Counted from the stretch's first letter, positions 6,878 through 14,572 are shown. The stretch: 25,517 nt of DNA from CAYOWK01 sp964407665 (GCA_964407665.1 CAYOWK010000054.1:1-25517); one strand, 5' to 3'. Notes: generated from the sequence alone by a model not told the origin. Program-made: numbers and translations.

Positions 6878-7237
6878 ATGGCCAGACGCCCCAGACCCAA
6901 AGCCGTTACGCTGACAGACGCCGCCGCAGCGCGCGTGCGCGAACTCCTTGAGGACAAGGGCGTCGGCTTCGTGCGCGTTGGCGTGAAGAATGGCGGCTGC
7001 GCGGGCATGGAATACACCATGAGCTACGTCGCCGAACCCGACCCGCTGGACGAGCGCGTCTCGGACAACGGGGTCGAAATCCTCATCGATCCGAAGGCGG
7101 TGCTGTTCCTGCTTGGTACAGTGGTTGACCACGAATCGACGCCGATGCATTCGAAGTTCGTCTTCGGCAACCCGAACCAGACCGACGCCTGCGGCTGTGG
7201 CGAGAGCGTATCGATCACGCCCGTCGCTGCCGAATAG
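6878..7237 (+). CDS. sufA: SufA/IscA-type A-type Fe-S carrier
   Basis: The product is 119 residues. A-type carriers receive clusters from the scaffold and hand them to apo-proteins. The three cluster-binding cysteines are present: Cys41 in NGGCAGMEY and Cys105/Cys107 in DACGCGES. It is the last gene of the suf operon, 29 nt after sufT. A second A-type carrier, ErpA, is at 18039. The next gene converges on it with a 1-nt gap, so no terminator space exists and transcripts probably overlap at the 3' ends. Confidence 0.93.
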   Translation: MARRPRPKAVTLTDAAAARVRELLEDKGVGFVRVGVKNGGCAGMEYTMSYVAEPDPLDERVSDNGVEILIDPKAVLFLLGTVVDHESTPMHSKFVFGNPNQTDACGCGESVSITPVAAE

Positions 7238-7238
7238 G

Positions 7239-7595
7239 TCAGGCCGTCTTTTTCATCCGGCCCATTTTCCGGCACTCTTCCGCGCAGCGGCGGCAGGCCT
7301 CGGCGCAGGCTTTCATGACATCGTCGTCCATTTCTGCGCACGACGTGGCGCACGCCTCGCAGATATCGGCGCAGGCGGCGCAGACAGAAGCGTGCATCGC
7401 CGAGCCGCGGGTCATGAAGTCGGCGCTGGCCTGGCAGATCTGGATGCAGTCCGCCATCAGCTTCACGTGCGCTTCAGCGACGTGATGCCCGCCCTCCTTG
7501 AGGCAGTAGTTGAACAGCGTGGACTGGCAGGTATCGCGGCACTCCCAGCACAGCTGGATACAGGTTTTCAGTTCAGGCGGGGTGAGGTTGCTCAT
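7239..7595 (-). CDS. Four-helix-bundle copper-storage protein (Csp3-like, cytosolic)
   Basis: The product is 118 residues with 16 cysteines, many in CxxxC spacing along helices: CIQLCWEC, CAACADICEACATSC, CAEACRRCAEEC. This is the signature of Csp four-helix bundles, which line the core with thiolates and store many Cu(I) ions. No signal peptide is seen, so it is Csp3-like (cytosolic) rather than exported Csp1. The start is the ATG at 7595, preceded by AAGGA; an upstream extension in the same frame is unlike the family. It converges on sufA with a 1-nt gap. Copper damages Fe-S clusters and their assembly, so a copper sink here makes sense, but co-function is inference. No copper-responsive operator was recognised. 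Confidence 0.85.
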   Translation of the reverse strand: MSNLTPPELKTCIQLCWECRDTCQSTLFNYCLKEGGHHVAEAHVKLMADCIQICQASADFMTRGSAMHASVCAACADICEACATSCAEMDDDVMKACAEACRRCAEECRKMGRMKKTA

Positions 7596-7694
7596 TGTCC
7601 AGATCCTTTTGGGTGACGTGGCAACGGGAGCGCGCCCGGATTGTTCCGGTTGACCCGATCTGATTGTGTGGTCCCCTGACCAGAAGGAAGCTCC

Positions 7695-8087
7695 ATGCCG
7701 CTGTCGCCGGGCTATGCCGACTACGTTCTGGAGCTGCTGGAAGGCTTCGGTCCGCTGGAGATCAAGCGGATGTTCGGAGGGGCCGGCCTGTACCGGGATG
7801 GCGTGATGTTCGCGATCCTCGACAACGACGCGCTCTACTTCCGGGTGGACGAGGCCCTGCAGGCGGATCTTGCGGCCCAGGGCTCCACGCCGTGGACCTA
7901 CTCGAAAAAGCCCGACGGTCGGGGGCCAAACATGGCCTATTGGCGGCTGCCCGATACCGCTGCCGACGACCCCGACGAGGCGGTCGCGATAGCCCGCAAG
8001 TCCCATGCAGTTTCACAGGCTCGCGCCACGAAACGCGAACCCAGGCCGAAGGCGGCGAAGAAGGTCAGTCCGCAAAAGTCCCGATGA
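7695..8087 (+). CDS. TfoX N-terminal-domain protein
   Basis: The product is 130 residues. The TfoX-N domain covers most of it: YADYVLELLEGFGPLEIKRM, FGGAGLYRDGVMFAILDND, ALYFRVDE and YSKKPDGR. The Lys/Arg-rich tail (KREPRPKAAKKVSPQKSR) could touch nucleic acid. Full TfoX/Sxy proteins control competence in gammaproteobacteria, but single-domain members in alphaproteobacteria have no settled role. It starts 100 nt from the divergent copper-storage gene, with GAAGGAAG upstream as ribosome binding site. Its 3' end overlaps the convergent xthA by 23 nt. Confidence 0.85.
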   Translation: MPLSPGYADYVLELLEGFGPLEIKRMFGGAGLYRDGVMFAILDNDALYFRVDEALQADLAAQGSTPWTYSKKPDGRGPNMAYWRLPDTAADDPDEAVAIARKSHAVSQARATKREPRPKAAKKVSPQKSR

Positions 8088-8844
8088 AGGGAACGTGGTC
8101 GGAGGGTTTTTCTCTCGCCCGCGCGTCCTTGAAGATCTCCACGGACTGGAGCCGGTCGGCGGCGTGCGGGCTGCAGACCAGATGGTCGATGCGGATGCCC
8201 CAGTCCTTCTGCCAGGCGCCGGCCTGATAGTCCCAGAAGGTGTACTGGTGAGCGCGGGCGTCGCGCGCCATGTAGGCGTCGGTGTAGCCAAGGTTCAGGA
8301 TACGGCGATATGCGGCGCGAGTGTCGGAGAAGGCGAGGGCGTCTTCGGCCCAGACACGCGCGTCCCAGCAGTCCTCGTCACGCGGAATGCAGTTGTAGTC
8401 GCCTGCCAGGACGACCGCCTCCTCCAGCTTCAGCAGCTCCTGCGCGCGCGCCGCCAGACGCTCCATCCAGCGCAGCTTGTAGTCGTACTTCTCGCCGGGG
8501 CGCGGATTGCCGTTGGGCAGGTAGATTGCCGCCACGCGTATCGGGCGGGGCGCCTCGATCAGGGCTTCGAGGTAGCGCGACTGCTCGTCCTCAGGCTCGC
8601 CCTGAAGACCGCGCACCTCGTCCGAGATCGGGAATTTCGACAGGATGGCGACGCCGTTGTAGGTCTTCTGCCCGAACACCGCCACGTTGAAGCCGAGCGC
8701 CTCGATCTCCTCGCGCGGGAACTTCTCGTCCACGCACTTGAATTCCTGCAGGCACCAGACGTCGGCGTTCACCTCTTGCAACACCTCCAGCACAGTGGGC
8801 AGGCGCGCATTGACCGAGTTCACGTTCCAGGTGGCGATTTTCAT
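8065..8844 (-). CDS. xthA: Exodeoxyribonuclease III (AP endonuclease)
   Basis: The product is 259 residues, the usual size. It cleaves at abasic sites and degrades 3' ends in base-excision repair. Motifs of the EEP nuclease family are present: MKIATWNVNSVNAR, Glu34 in CLQEFK (metal), Tyr109 in IYLPNGN, Asp149/Asn151 in LAGDYN, WGIRIDH with Asp220, and the catalytic pair Asp249-His250 in SDHVPF. The start MKIATWN is chosen over in-frame upstream starts because it is invariant in the family and GGCGGG sits just before it. In related genomes xthA is often next to erpA; here they are 9.2 kb apart. Confidence 0.96.
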   Translation of the reverse strand: MKIATWNVNSVNARLPTVLEVLQEVNADVWCLQEFKCVDEKFPREEIEALGFNVAVFGQKTYNGVAILSKFPISDEVRGLQGEPEDEQSRYLEALIEAPRPIRVAAIYLPNGNPRPGEKYDYKLRWMERLAARAQELLKLEEAVVLAGDYNCIPRDEDCWDARVWAEDALAFSDTRAAYRRILNLGYTDAYMARDARAHQYTFWDYQAGAWQKDWGIRIDHLVCSPHAADRLQSVEIFKDARAREKPSDHVPFIGTFAD

Positions 8845-8873
8845 CCCGCCAGATAATCCGGCCCGGCCGCAGA

Positions 8874-8912
8874 TGGCTAGTAAGCCAACGCAAAACGCAC
8901 AGGGATGATAAC
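8874..8912 (-). pseudogene. Displaced 3' tail of a TonB-C-type gene (direct repeat copy A)
   Basis: This 39-nt segment matches 10471-10509 at 35 positions. On the minus strand it encodes the ending of that intact gene, IIPVRFALAY-stop, here preceded by unrelated codons. Similarity stops at 8912, so it is a cut-off gene end, not a working gene. It lies 29 nt upstream of the xthA start. Confidence 0.65.
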
Positions 8913-8986
8913 TGCGCCAACCGCATCGCGGAGCAAGCGCATGACCATCCCGTTGTCGGTCCGGACGTGGACTGCTACGAAACCAC

Positions 8987-9835
8987 ATGCTTGTTGTGCG
9001 GCGCGCTCCCAGTCATCACCGGCTGCGCGCAGTCGTCAGCGGTTTTGTCGAGCGGCGTGGCGTATTTGCGAAACGATCGGGCGTTCGTCCGCTGCCGGCC
9101 CGGCCAAACCAGTTCCTCGAATTCTACCTCGCCGAACGCTATCTGGTGCGCATGCCCGGGGGCGCTTTCTTCAGGAGCCCCGACGTCGCCCTTGTCGGGC
9201 CAATGACCGTGCCGGTCGCGGAACTGGCGTTCGACGGGATCATCGAGACCTTCACGATCCACTTCCAGCCAACCGGGCTTTCGCGACTTTTCGGCGTGCC
9301 GATGGCGACGCTTGTCAACGAAGCGCCCCCGGCTGCGGATGTCCTGGGCCGGCATGTCGCGCCTCTGGAATCCGCCATCCGCCGCGCCGCGGGGTTTGAG
9401 GAAAGGGTTGCTGCAGCGCAGGACTGGGCAGGCCGGTTGCTCGCCGATGCGCGCGGACAGGACAGCATCGATTTTGCGGCGCGAATCCTGGCGCGGACTG
9501 GCGGGCGGCCGAGTATCGCCGCCCTCGCAGAACACGTGGAGATGAGCCCGCGACAGCTGCAACGGCGTTTCGTTGAGGCCGTAGGGATGGCCCCAAAACA
9601 GTACGCGCGGCTGCACCGCTTCGCGGCGGCCATTACCGCTAAGGATGTCGGCCACGCGCGAAGCTGGACAGACATCGCCCATGCCTGCGGCTTTGCGGAC
9701 CAGGCCCACCTCATCAGGGAGTTCCACGCGCTGTCGGGCCGTGCGCCGGGCGATTTCTTCCGGGATGTCGCGGACGTCCCGGAGACGGCGGCTGACCCGA
9801 TGTCCGAAATCTTCAAGCGGCCCGGACACCGGTAG
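8987..9835 (+). CDS. AraC-family transcriptional regulator
   Basis: The product is 282 residues. The N-terminal sensor-like part (1-165) contains PLPARPNQFLEFYLAERY, typical of AraC regulators with a DUF6597-like ligand domain. The C-terminal DNA-binding domain carries two helix-turn-helix units: SIAALAEHVEMSPRQLQRRF (about 176-195) and WTDIAHACGFADQAHLIREF (about 227-246). No convincing ribosome binding site precedes the ATG, so the true start could lie elsewhere. The SnoaL-like gene follows 44 nt after it on the same strand and is its most likely local target or partner. Ligand unknown. It sits inside the 39-bp direct repeat pair. Confidence 0.9.
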   Translation: MLVVRRAPSHHRLRAVVSGFVERRGVFAKRSGVRPLPARPNQFLEFYLAERYLVRMPGGAFFRSPDVALVGPMTVPVAELAFDGIIETFTIHFQPTGLSRLFGVPMATLVNEAPPAADVLGRHVAPLESAIRRAAGFEERVAAAQDWAGRLLADARGQDSIDFAARILARTGGRPSIAALAEHVEMSPRQLQRRFVEAVGMAPKQYARLHRFAAAITAKDVGHARSWTDIAHACGFADQAHLIREFHALSGRAPGDFFRDVADVPETAADPMSEIFKRPGHR

Positions 9836-9879
9836 GGCTACCACCCTGGCTCGACACGATGTGGCGTCCGGGAGGCAAC

Positions 9880-10425
9880 ATGGATCGGCGTTCGTTATTC
9901 GGAATACTGGCGGCTGGAGCAGCGACGATGGCGCTTACGGGACAGGCAAACGGACAGGAGCTGGCGACGATTGACGTCGTGGCCATCAAGGGCGTGATCG
10001 ACGCGTACCAGGCTTCCTGGAACGCCAGCGATCTCGATGCGATGGGTGCTCTGTACCGTCCGGACATTCACTGGGTGAACGTAAAGGGCATGCACTGGCG
10101 CGGCTTTGAAGAGGTCGACCGGGCGCACCGGGTCTATTTCGACATCATGTTCCGGGGCGTGCGTCAGGACCTTGAGGGCATCGAAAGCATAACGCCTGTC
10201 GCTCCGGGCGTCGCAATCGCGGTCATGAAATGGCGCCACGGAGCCTTTCGGACGCCCTCCGGACAGCAGGCTCCCGAGATGTTCACGCGCATGACGCTGG
10301 TCATGACGAAGGCGGACGATGGCTGGAAAATTGTCCAGGGCTGCAACATCGAGATCGACAAGCAGGCCGGGCAGTTCGACCCCATTCGGGGCGCAGACAT
10401 GCCGCCGAAGCCTGCAGATCAGTGA
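9880..10425 (+). CDS. Exported SnoaL/NTF2-like protein (SgcJ/EcaC type)
   Basis: The product is 181 residues from the ATG at 9880; GGGAGG 4-5 nt upstream favours this over the ATG at 9859. The N-terminus DRRSLFGILAAGAATMALT ends near NGQ and is a signal peptide with a twin-arginine-like pair, weaker than a canonical S-R-R-x-F-L-K. The rest is a cone-shaped NTF2-like fold: IKGVIDAYQASWNASDLDAM, LYRPDIHWVNVKG, then strands ending in DGWKIVQGCNIEI. Family members include small-molecule isomerases, hydrolases and pure binding proteins, so no reaction can be assigned. Periplasmic location is predicted. It follows the AraC gene and may be regulated by it. Confidence 0.8.
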   Translation: MDRRSLFGILAAGAATMALTGQANGQELATIDVVAIKGVIDAYQASWNASDLDAMGALYRPDIHWVNVKGMHWRGFEEVDRAHRVYFDIMFRGVRQDLEGIESITPVAPGVAIAVMKWRHGAFRTPSGQQAPEMFTRMTLVMTKADDGWKIVQGCNIEIDKQAGQFDPIRGADMPPKPADQ

Positions 10426-10470
10426 CGCTTTGGCAGGCGTTGCCTCTGGAGCCAGTACACGCGTCCGCGC

Positions 10471-10509
10471 TGGCTAGTAAGCCAGCGCAAAACGCACGGG
10501 GATGACCAC
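10471..10509 (-). repeat. 39-bp direct repeat, copy B (3' end of the intact TonB-C gene)
   Basis: This copy matches 8874-8912 at 35 of 39 positions, in the same orientation, 1597 bp apart. It covers the last codons and stop of the intact gene at 10474-10887. The AraC and SnoaL-like genes lie between the copies. Confidence 0.7.
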
Positions 10510-10887
10510 CTGTCCCCCGGTCACAGCGGCCGGGTGGCCCTCACGGATCACGAACAGGGGCGCCAGCCGCATGGCCGCAGGACCGAACCCCACGCCCGGC
10601 GACGGCTCGCTCGCGACGCTGCACTCAACATGGCGGTCCTCAAGAACGGTGCAGCTCAGGCGGACCACCCCTTCGATGTCCGCCTCGAGGGCGCGGACGG
10701 GGTAGACGTTCCGGAAGTCTGCTTGCGTAGGCATTCGTTCGGCCCAGTCCGGCAGAACGACATCTGAAGTTGAGCTGCTCATCTCAACGGCGGGGGCAAC
10801 TGGCGGAGCCGGGTGCTGTTCGACAGCTGTGCAGGCCGGGACAACGCCTGCGGCGGCAAACCCTGCAATCCGGATCCAGGCCAACAT
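10474..10887 (-). CDS. Small TonB C-terminal-domain-like exported protein
   Basis: The product is 137 residues from the ATG at 10887, with AAGGAG at ideal spacing. The N-terminus MLAWIRIAGFAAAGVVPAC is a signal peptide, possibly a lipoprotein one, although Pro at -2 to Cys is atypical. The C-terminal 75 residues fit the TonB-C pattern: YPVRALEADIEGVVRLSCTV, a Cys about 15 residues later, GFGPAAMRLA, and VVIPVRFALAY. There is no long Pro/Lys spacer and no classical N-terminal anchor, so it may not energise a receptor on its own. It diverges from exbD (143 nt between starts). Its 3' end is the one duplicated at 8874. Confidence 0.72.
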   Translation of the reverse strand: MLAWIRIAGFAAAGVVPACTAVEQHPAPPVAPAVEMSSSTSDVVLPDWAERMPTQADFRNVYPVRALEADIEGVVRLSCTVLEDRHVECSVASEPSPGVGFGPAAMRLAPLFVIREGHPAAVTGGQVVIPVRFALAY

Positions 10888-11030
10888 GGAAACTCCTTGG
10901 GCGCAGCCAATATCGGGGCATCCACCCTCGTCAACCTCGGCGCCGCGCACGTCACGGATTGCATCACGGCTTCGTGAGGCTCAGAGTGCCTGCGTCAGGC
11001 TGCCGCAGGCGTGTCTTCAGGGAGGTGCGC

Positions 11031-11438
11031 ATGGCGATGCAGGTTGGGGCGACAAACGGCGAGATCCAGGGCGAGATCAACACGACGCCGCTGATTGATG
11101 TGATGCTTGTCTTGCTTGTGATGCTGATCATCACCATCCCGCCACAGCGGCAGGCGGTCCAGATCGACAACCCCGCGCCCTGCGCCGATTGCAGCGCGGA
11201 GCCCGCCGTTGCGCCCGTTCGCATCGCCGTCGATTTCGATGGCGCAATCTACTGGAATGGCGCCCTCGTGCAGGCCGACTCCATCGACGCCCTGATGCGC
11301 GCCGAGGCGGCGCGGGCGGAGCAGCCTGAAATCCATGTCGAGCCGCATCGGATGGCCGGCTACGGCGAGGTGGCCGCTGTTATGGCTGCAGCCCAGCGCG
11401 CCGGACTTGGCAAGCTGGCGGTGATTGGCGGCGTCTGA
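11031..11438 (+). CDS. ExbD/TolR-family proton-channel subunit
   Basis: The product is 135 residues. Features: EINTTPLIDVMLVLLVMLIITIP, a single membrane segment (about 19-38) with the proton-carrying Asp23, then a periplasmic domain ending KLAVIGGV. ExbD works with ExbB to drive TonB, but no exbB is in the window, so it must borrow one or be an accessory copy. The periplasmic linker has a CADC motif (CxxC), not usual in ExbD, which could form a disulfide. GGAGG lies just before the ATG; an in-frame ATG two codons on is possible. Divergent from the TonB-C-like gene, suggesting joint control. Confidence 0.9.
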   Translation: MAMQVGATNGEIQGEINTTPLIDVMLVLLVMLIITIPPQRQAVQIDNPAPCADCSAEPAVAPVRIAVDFDGAIYWNGALVQADSIDALMRAEAARAEQPEIHVEPHRMAGYGEVAAVMAAAQRAGLGKLAVIGGV

Positions 11439-11504
11439 CCTCTGCTGCGTTGACCGTTCCGTCCTTCGCCCGCACGTTTTGTCCCGGTTCAGAAGGGGCA
11501 GCCG

Positions 11505-11960
11505 ATGACGGAACGGATCAAGGGCGGCTGCCGCTGTGGGGCCGTGCGGTACGACGCGGATCCCGCACGGATGTCCCGGCCGTATGCCTGCCATTGTCTC
11601 GATTGCCAGACGTGGAGCGGAAGCGCCTTCAGCCTGCAGCTCCTTCTGCCGGAAGATGCACTGGCCGTGACCGGGCCTGTCGTTCTCTACGAACTCACCT
11701 CGCCGTCGGGCCGCCTATCCCTGCAGCGCATGTGCGGGGTCTGCCACACCCGCATATTCAACACCAACAGCTCAAGACCGGGTCTTGCGGCCTTGCGGGC
11801 GGGCACGCTCGACAACAGCGACAGGCTGGACGTGGCCGTCCACATCTGGACGAAGCGGAAGCAGCCGTGGATTTCACTGCCGGCGGACGCGCCCGCATGG
11901 CTGGAATCCGCGCCGCCTGCGGAGTTCATGGCGGCGCTTGCGGCGCCTAGAAGCCCCTGA
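11505..11960 (+). CDS. GFA/CENP-V-type zinc protein
   Basis: The product is 151 residues. The zinc-binding pattern of the GFA (glutathione-dependent formaldehyde-activating) fold is complete: GGCRCGAVRY (Cys9, Cys11), CHCLDCQ (Cys29, Cys31, Cys34) and CGVCHTRIF (Cys77, Cys80). The founding member adds formaldehyde to glutathione, but most homologues have no tested activity, so only the fold is claimed. Its 3' end overlaps the convergent nitroreductase by 14 nt. It may form a short transcription unit with exbD, 66 nt upstream. Confidence 0.88.
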   Translation: MTERIKGGCRCGAVRYDADPARMSRPYACHCLDCQTWSGSAFSLQLLLPEDALAVTGPVVLYELTSPSGRLSLQRMCGVCHTRIFNTNSSRPGLAALRAGTLDNSDRLDVAVHIWTKRKQPWISLPADAPAWLESAPPAEFMAALAAPRSP

Positions 11961-12627
11961 ACGTCACCACTTCTTCCTCGGGCGCGCGCTCGGCGTAAAG
12001 CGAGTTAACCGGGGCGGCGGGGTCCGGCGTACCCAGCGACATGCCTGCGTAGAGCATCTCGTGTTCACCAAGCCCGAAATGTGCGTGCAGCTCGTCCCGC
12101 AGCCGCGCCCAGCATTCCTGCATGCAGGTTCCCCAGCCGCGCTCGACGGCCAGCAGGGCGATGGTCTGCATGTACATGCCGACATGCGCCCACTGGCCAT
12201 GCCCCATGCGTTTGTCGATCACGACAAACAGGCCGACAGGGGCGCCAAAGAACGCATAGTTCCGGGCGAACCACTGGAGGCGGCCCGCGCGATCTTCCTT
12301 GGGGATGCCAATGGTCTCGTACATCATCTCGCCGACCCGGCGGCGGCGCTTGTCATAGACCGGGTCAAGCACGGTGAAGTCCGGATAGACGGGCCGGTCG
12401 GTCTTCAGGGGCGCCAGCGGGTCGGCGGCCAGCGTGCGCTGGGCCAGATCTACAACGGCGTCACGTTCTGCGCCGGCCACGGCAATCACGCGCCAGGGCT
12501 GGAGATTGCCGCCGGAGGGCGCTCGCTGGGCTGTCGCCAGCAGGCTTGACAGGTCCTCGCGCGAGATCGGGGTGTCGAGGAAGGCGCGCACCGAAATGCG
12601 TTTGCGGACGGCGTCTGAGACGTTCAT
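11947..12627 (-). CDS. Nitroreductase-family flavoprotein
   Basis: The product is 226 residues, normal for the FMN-dependent nitroreductase family, which uses NAD(P)H to reduce nitroaromatics, quinones or other acceptors. FMN-contact motifs are visible: KRISVRAFLDTPI (Arg10, Ser12, Arg14), RAPSGGNLQPWRV (36-47), and the late GMSLGTPDPAAPVN. The middle holds WFARNYAFFGAPVGLFVVID and AHVGMYMQTIALLAVERGWG, typical of the fold. Cytosolic, substrate unknown. It is transcribed away from the 690-bp gene-free stretch. Confidence 0.93.
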   Translation of the reverse strand: MNVSDAVRKRISVRAFLDTPISREDLSSLLATAQRAPSGGNLQPWRVIAVAGAERDAVVDLAQRTLAADPLAPLKTDRPVYPDFTVLDPVYDKRRRRVGEMMYETIGIPKEDRAGRLQWFARNYAFFGAPVGLFVVIDKRMGHGQWAHVGMYMQTIALLAVERGWGTCMQECWARLRDELHAHFGLGEHEMLYAGMSLGTPDPAAPVNSLYAERAPEEEVVTFRGF

Positions 12628-13318
12628 GCGGGCTCCGGCGATGCGATACGACCTTGCTTACCGTTCGATGCCCAGAGAGCGGAGTCAAACGCCGGCCATT
12701 CCGGGACCGCCCGAGTCGGAGGGAGCCGTGCACAGGCCATGCGCAGGGCGGCGCCCGCAAGCTGCCGCCTTTTGCGCCAGCCGCTGGACCACTGACCGTA
12801 TATTGCCCATGCGGCGCCTTTACGTGCCCGAAGGCAGATCGGTTTCGCCACAATCTGTCTCAATCGAGACTTCTGCATTGCGGTGCAGCACGTCCTGCCT
12901 GTCAGTAGATGAATAAATACAAAAAGCATGTCCGACGGGAGGACACGCCCCACGGTAGATTACGGGTAGGGGAGTACGCGAGAGTAGGTCGCGTACTGGC
13001 GAGCGTTAAGTATTTGTCCTCTGGGATACATCGTGGGAATTCTCCAGTGCGGGATTTGAATATCCGCGAGCATCGGCTCGCGCACCTTGAAGCTGCGTCT
13101 GCGCGCCTGACCGGAAACTCTGCCGGAAATGGCGTGGCCAGCGCATTCAGACCGTCTGCCGCTGCAGCACTGCGCGCCGAAACCCGGTCACGTCCGGCGA
13201 ACCTCCCCACGCGCATGGCGCACGCCCAGCGGGCGATCCGCCTTACACCTCCTTCGTCCCTTTCCGGATTGCTTCAGCAACGCCGGCACCCTTCAAGCCA
13301 ACAATCACTGGAGACACC
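12628..13318. other. 690-bp gene-free stretch with strong hairpins
   Basis: No convincing gene is seen; the small open frames on both strands have no recognisable domains and overlap one another. Hairpins seen: CTGCA/TGCAG at 12873-12888; TGTCC/GGACA at 12929-12945; the 9-bp pair at 12973-12997; the 7-bp pair at 13065-13082. TTGCT/AGCAA at 13269-13280 lies 38 nt before the aminotransferase start and could be an operator. 12905-13060 is richer in A/T than its surroundings. The stretch must carry promoters for the nitroreductase (minus) and the aminotransferase (plus), but none could be fixed. Confidence 0.6.
12929..13082 (+). ncRNA. Candidate structured RNA or leader element
   Basis: Three stem-loops follow one another: TGTCC/GGACA (12929-12945), AGTACGCGA/TCGCGTACT (12973-12981 with 12989-12997, 7-nt loop) and CGCGAGC/GCTCGCG (13065-13071 with 13076-13082, ATCG tetraloop). 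The second contains GAGAGTAGGTCGC, a string also found near the 3' end of alphaproteobacterial 5S rRNA, but the rest of 5S is absent. The strand is not certain because stems are symmetric. It could be a small RNA, a long 5' leader of the aminotransferase, or a repeat element. No family was recognised. Confidence 0.28.
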
Positions 13319-14572
13319 ATGAATTCCGATTTTTCCCGGCGCAATTTCCTCCGGAACACCTTGTATGCAGCGGGCGCAGCCGGCGCCGCGATGCAGGTTG
13401 CTCCGCAGGCCTTCGCACAGGCCATCCAGGCCAAGGCGACAGAAGCTGAGCTCGCCATCATCAACCTCGGCGCCAACACGCTTTCGATCGGCCCTGCGCC
13501 GTCCGCTCTGGAAGCCATCGGCAAGTACGCCGTGAAGTCTGGCGGATACGGCGGACGCGAGTCCCAGGAGATGGTCGAGATCCTCTCCAAGCAGCTCGGC
13601 GTTCCGGCCGACCACATCATGCTCTATCCCGGTTCGGGCACGCCGCTCGATCTCGTCACCGTCGCCTTCACGTCGCCTTCCGGTTCGCTGGTCACCGCCG
13701 ACCCGACCTATGAGCAGGCCTGGCGCACGGCCGCCCGCGTCGGCGCCAAGGTCATCAAGGTCCCGCAGCGCAAGGACTTCTCGCACGACGTCGAAGCCAT
13801 GCTCGCCGCCGATCCGAAAGCCGGCCTGATCTACATCTGCAACCCGAACAACCCGACCGGCGGCATCAACCTCCGCAAGGACATTGAGTTCGCCGCGAAG
13901 AACAAGCCGAAGGGTTCGGTCCTGGTCGTCGACGAGGCCTACATCCACTTCTCCGAGAACGCGACCAGCGCCGCTGATCTCGTCGCCACGATGGAAGACG
14001 TCATCGTCCTGCGCACCTTCTCGAAGCTCTACGGCATGGCTGGCCTGCGTCTGGGCTACGCCGTCGCGTCGCCCGCCAACCTCGCCAAGATGAACGGCGG
14101 CAGCGGCCGCAGCCAGGGCGTCGTCGCCATGACGACCATCGGCGCCGGCGTCGCCAGCCTGACCGACACTTCGCTCGTCCCGGCCCGCCGCGCGATGATC
14201 AAGAAAAACCGCGTCGACACCGTCAAGTGGCTCGAGAAGCAGGGACATGCCTGCACGATCTCGGAAGCCAACTGCTTCATGGTCGACGTGAAATCTCCCG
14301 CCCGGGAATTCCAGGCCGCCATGGCGACGCACGGCGTCAACATCGGCCGCAGCTGGCCGGGCTTCGAGACGTGGCCGCGCATCAGCGTCGGCACCGAGGC
14401 CGAGATGGTTCGCTTCCGTGAAGCCTTCACGGCGGTGAAGGCCGGCAAGACGGGACCGATCGTACCGCAGTCGCGGCAGCGCGCTGGCCTGGACGTCTCG
14501 GGCGCGACCCTGCAGCGGGCTTCGTTCTCGGACACGTTCGGCGGCCGCATGCCGCTTCACTCGGAGTGCTAG
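13319..14572 (+). CDS. Tat-exported PLP aminotransferase (class I/II, HisC-like)
   Basis: The product is 417 residues. The N-terminus SRRNFLRNTLYAAGAAGAA is a textbook twin-arginine signal, cleaved near AFA-Q (about 33). The mature part is a fold-type I aminotransferase closest to histidinol-phosphate aminotransferases: GGYGGRES, YPGSGTPLDL, NPNNPTGG (175-182), VVDEAY with Asp205, PLP Schiff-base Lys236 in TFSKLYGMAGLRLGY, and substrate-carboxylate Arg354. Cytosolic HisC has no signal; export with PLP already bound fits the Tat route. A roughly 35-residue C-terminal tail after GKTGPIV is extra. GGAG precedes the ATG. The downstream TonB-dependent receptor suggests a shared substrate; the substrate itself is unknown. 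Confidence 0.93.
   Translation: MNSDFSRRNFLRNTLYAAGAAGAAMQVAPQAFAQAIQAKATEAELAIINLGANTLSIGPAPSALEAIGKYAVKSGGYGGRESQEMVEILSKQLGVPADHIMLYPGSGTPLDLVTVAFTSPSGSLVTADPTYEQAWRTAARVGAKVIKVPQRKDFSHDVEAMLAADPKAGLIYICNPNNPTGGINLRKDIEFAAKNKPKGSVLVVDEAYIHFSENATSAADLVATMEDVIVLRTFSKLYGMAGLRLGYAVASPANLAKMNGGSGRSQGVVAMTTIGAGVASLTDTSLVPARRAMIKKNRVDTVKWLEKQGHACTISEANCFMVDVKSPAREFQAAMATHGVNIGRSWPGFETWPRISVGTEAEMVRFREAFTAVKAGKTGPIVPQSRQRAGLDVSGATLQRASFSDTFGGRMPLHSEC

Noticed and set aside
12940..13010. 5S rRNA gene, because of GAGAGTAGGTCGC followed by a GGCGAGCG-like end
   Set aside because: The 5' half of 5S, including its helix I partner and the CCGAACTCGG-type segment, is absent, and the flanks carry no 16S/23S or tRNA genes.
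12909..13322. 137-residue open frame (plus) and a 104-residue one (minus, 12902-13216) in the gene-free stretch
   Set aside because: Neither has a recognisable domain; the plus frame would run past the aminotransferase start, and both cover the hairpins. They look like chance frames in GC-rich DNA.
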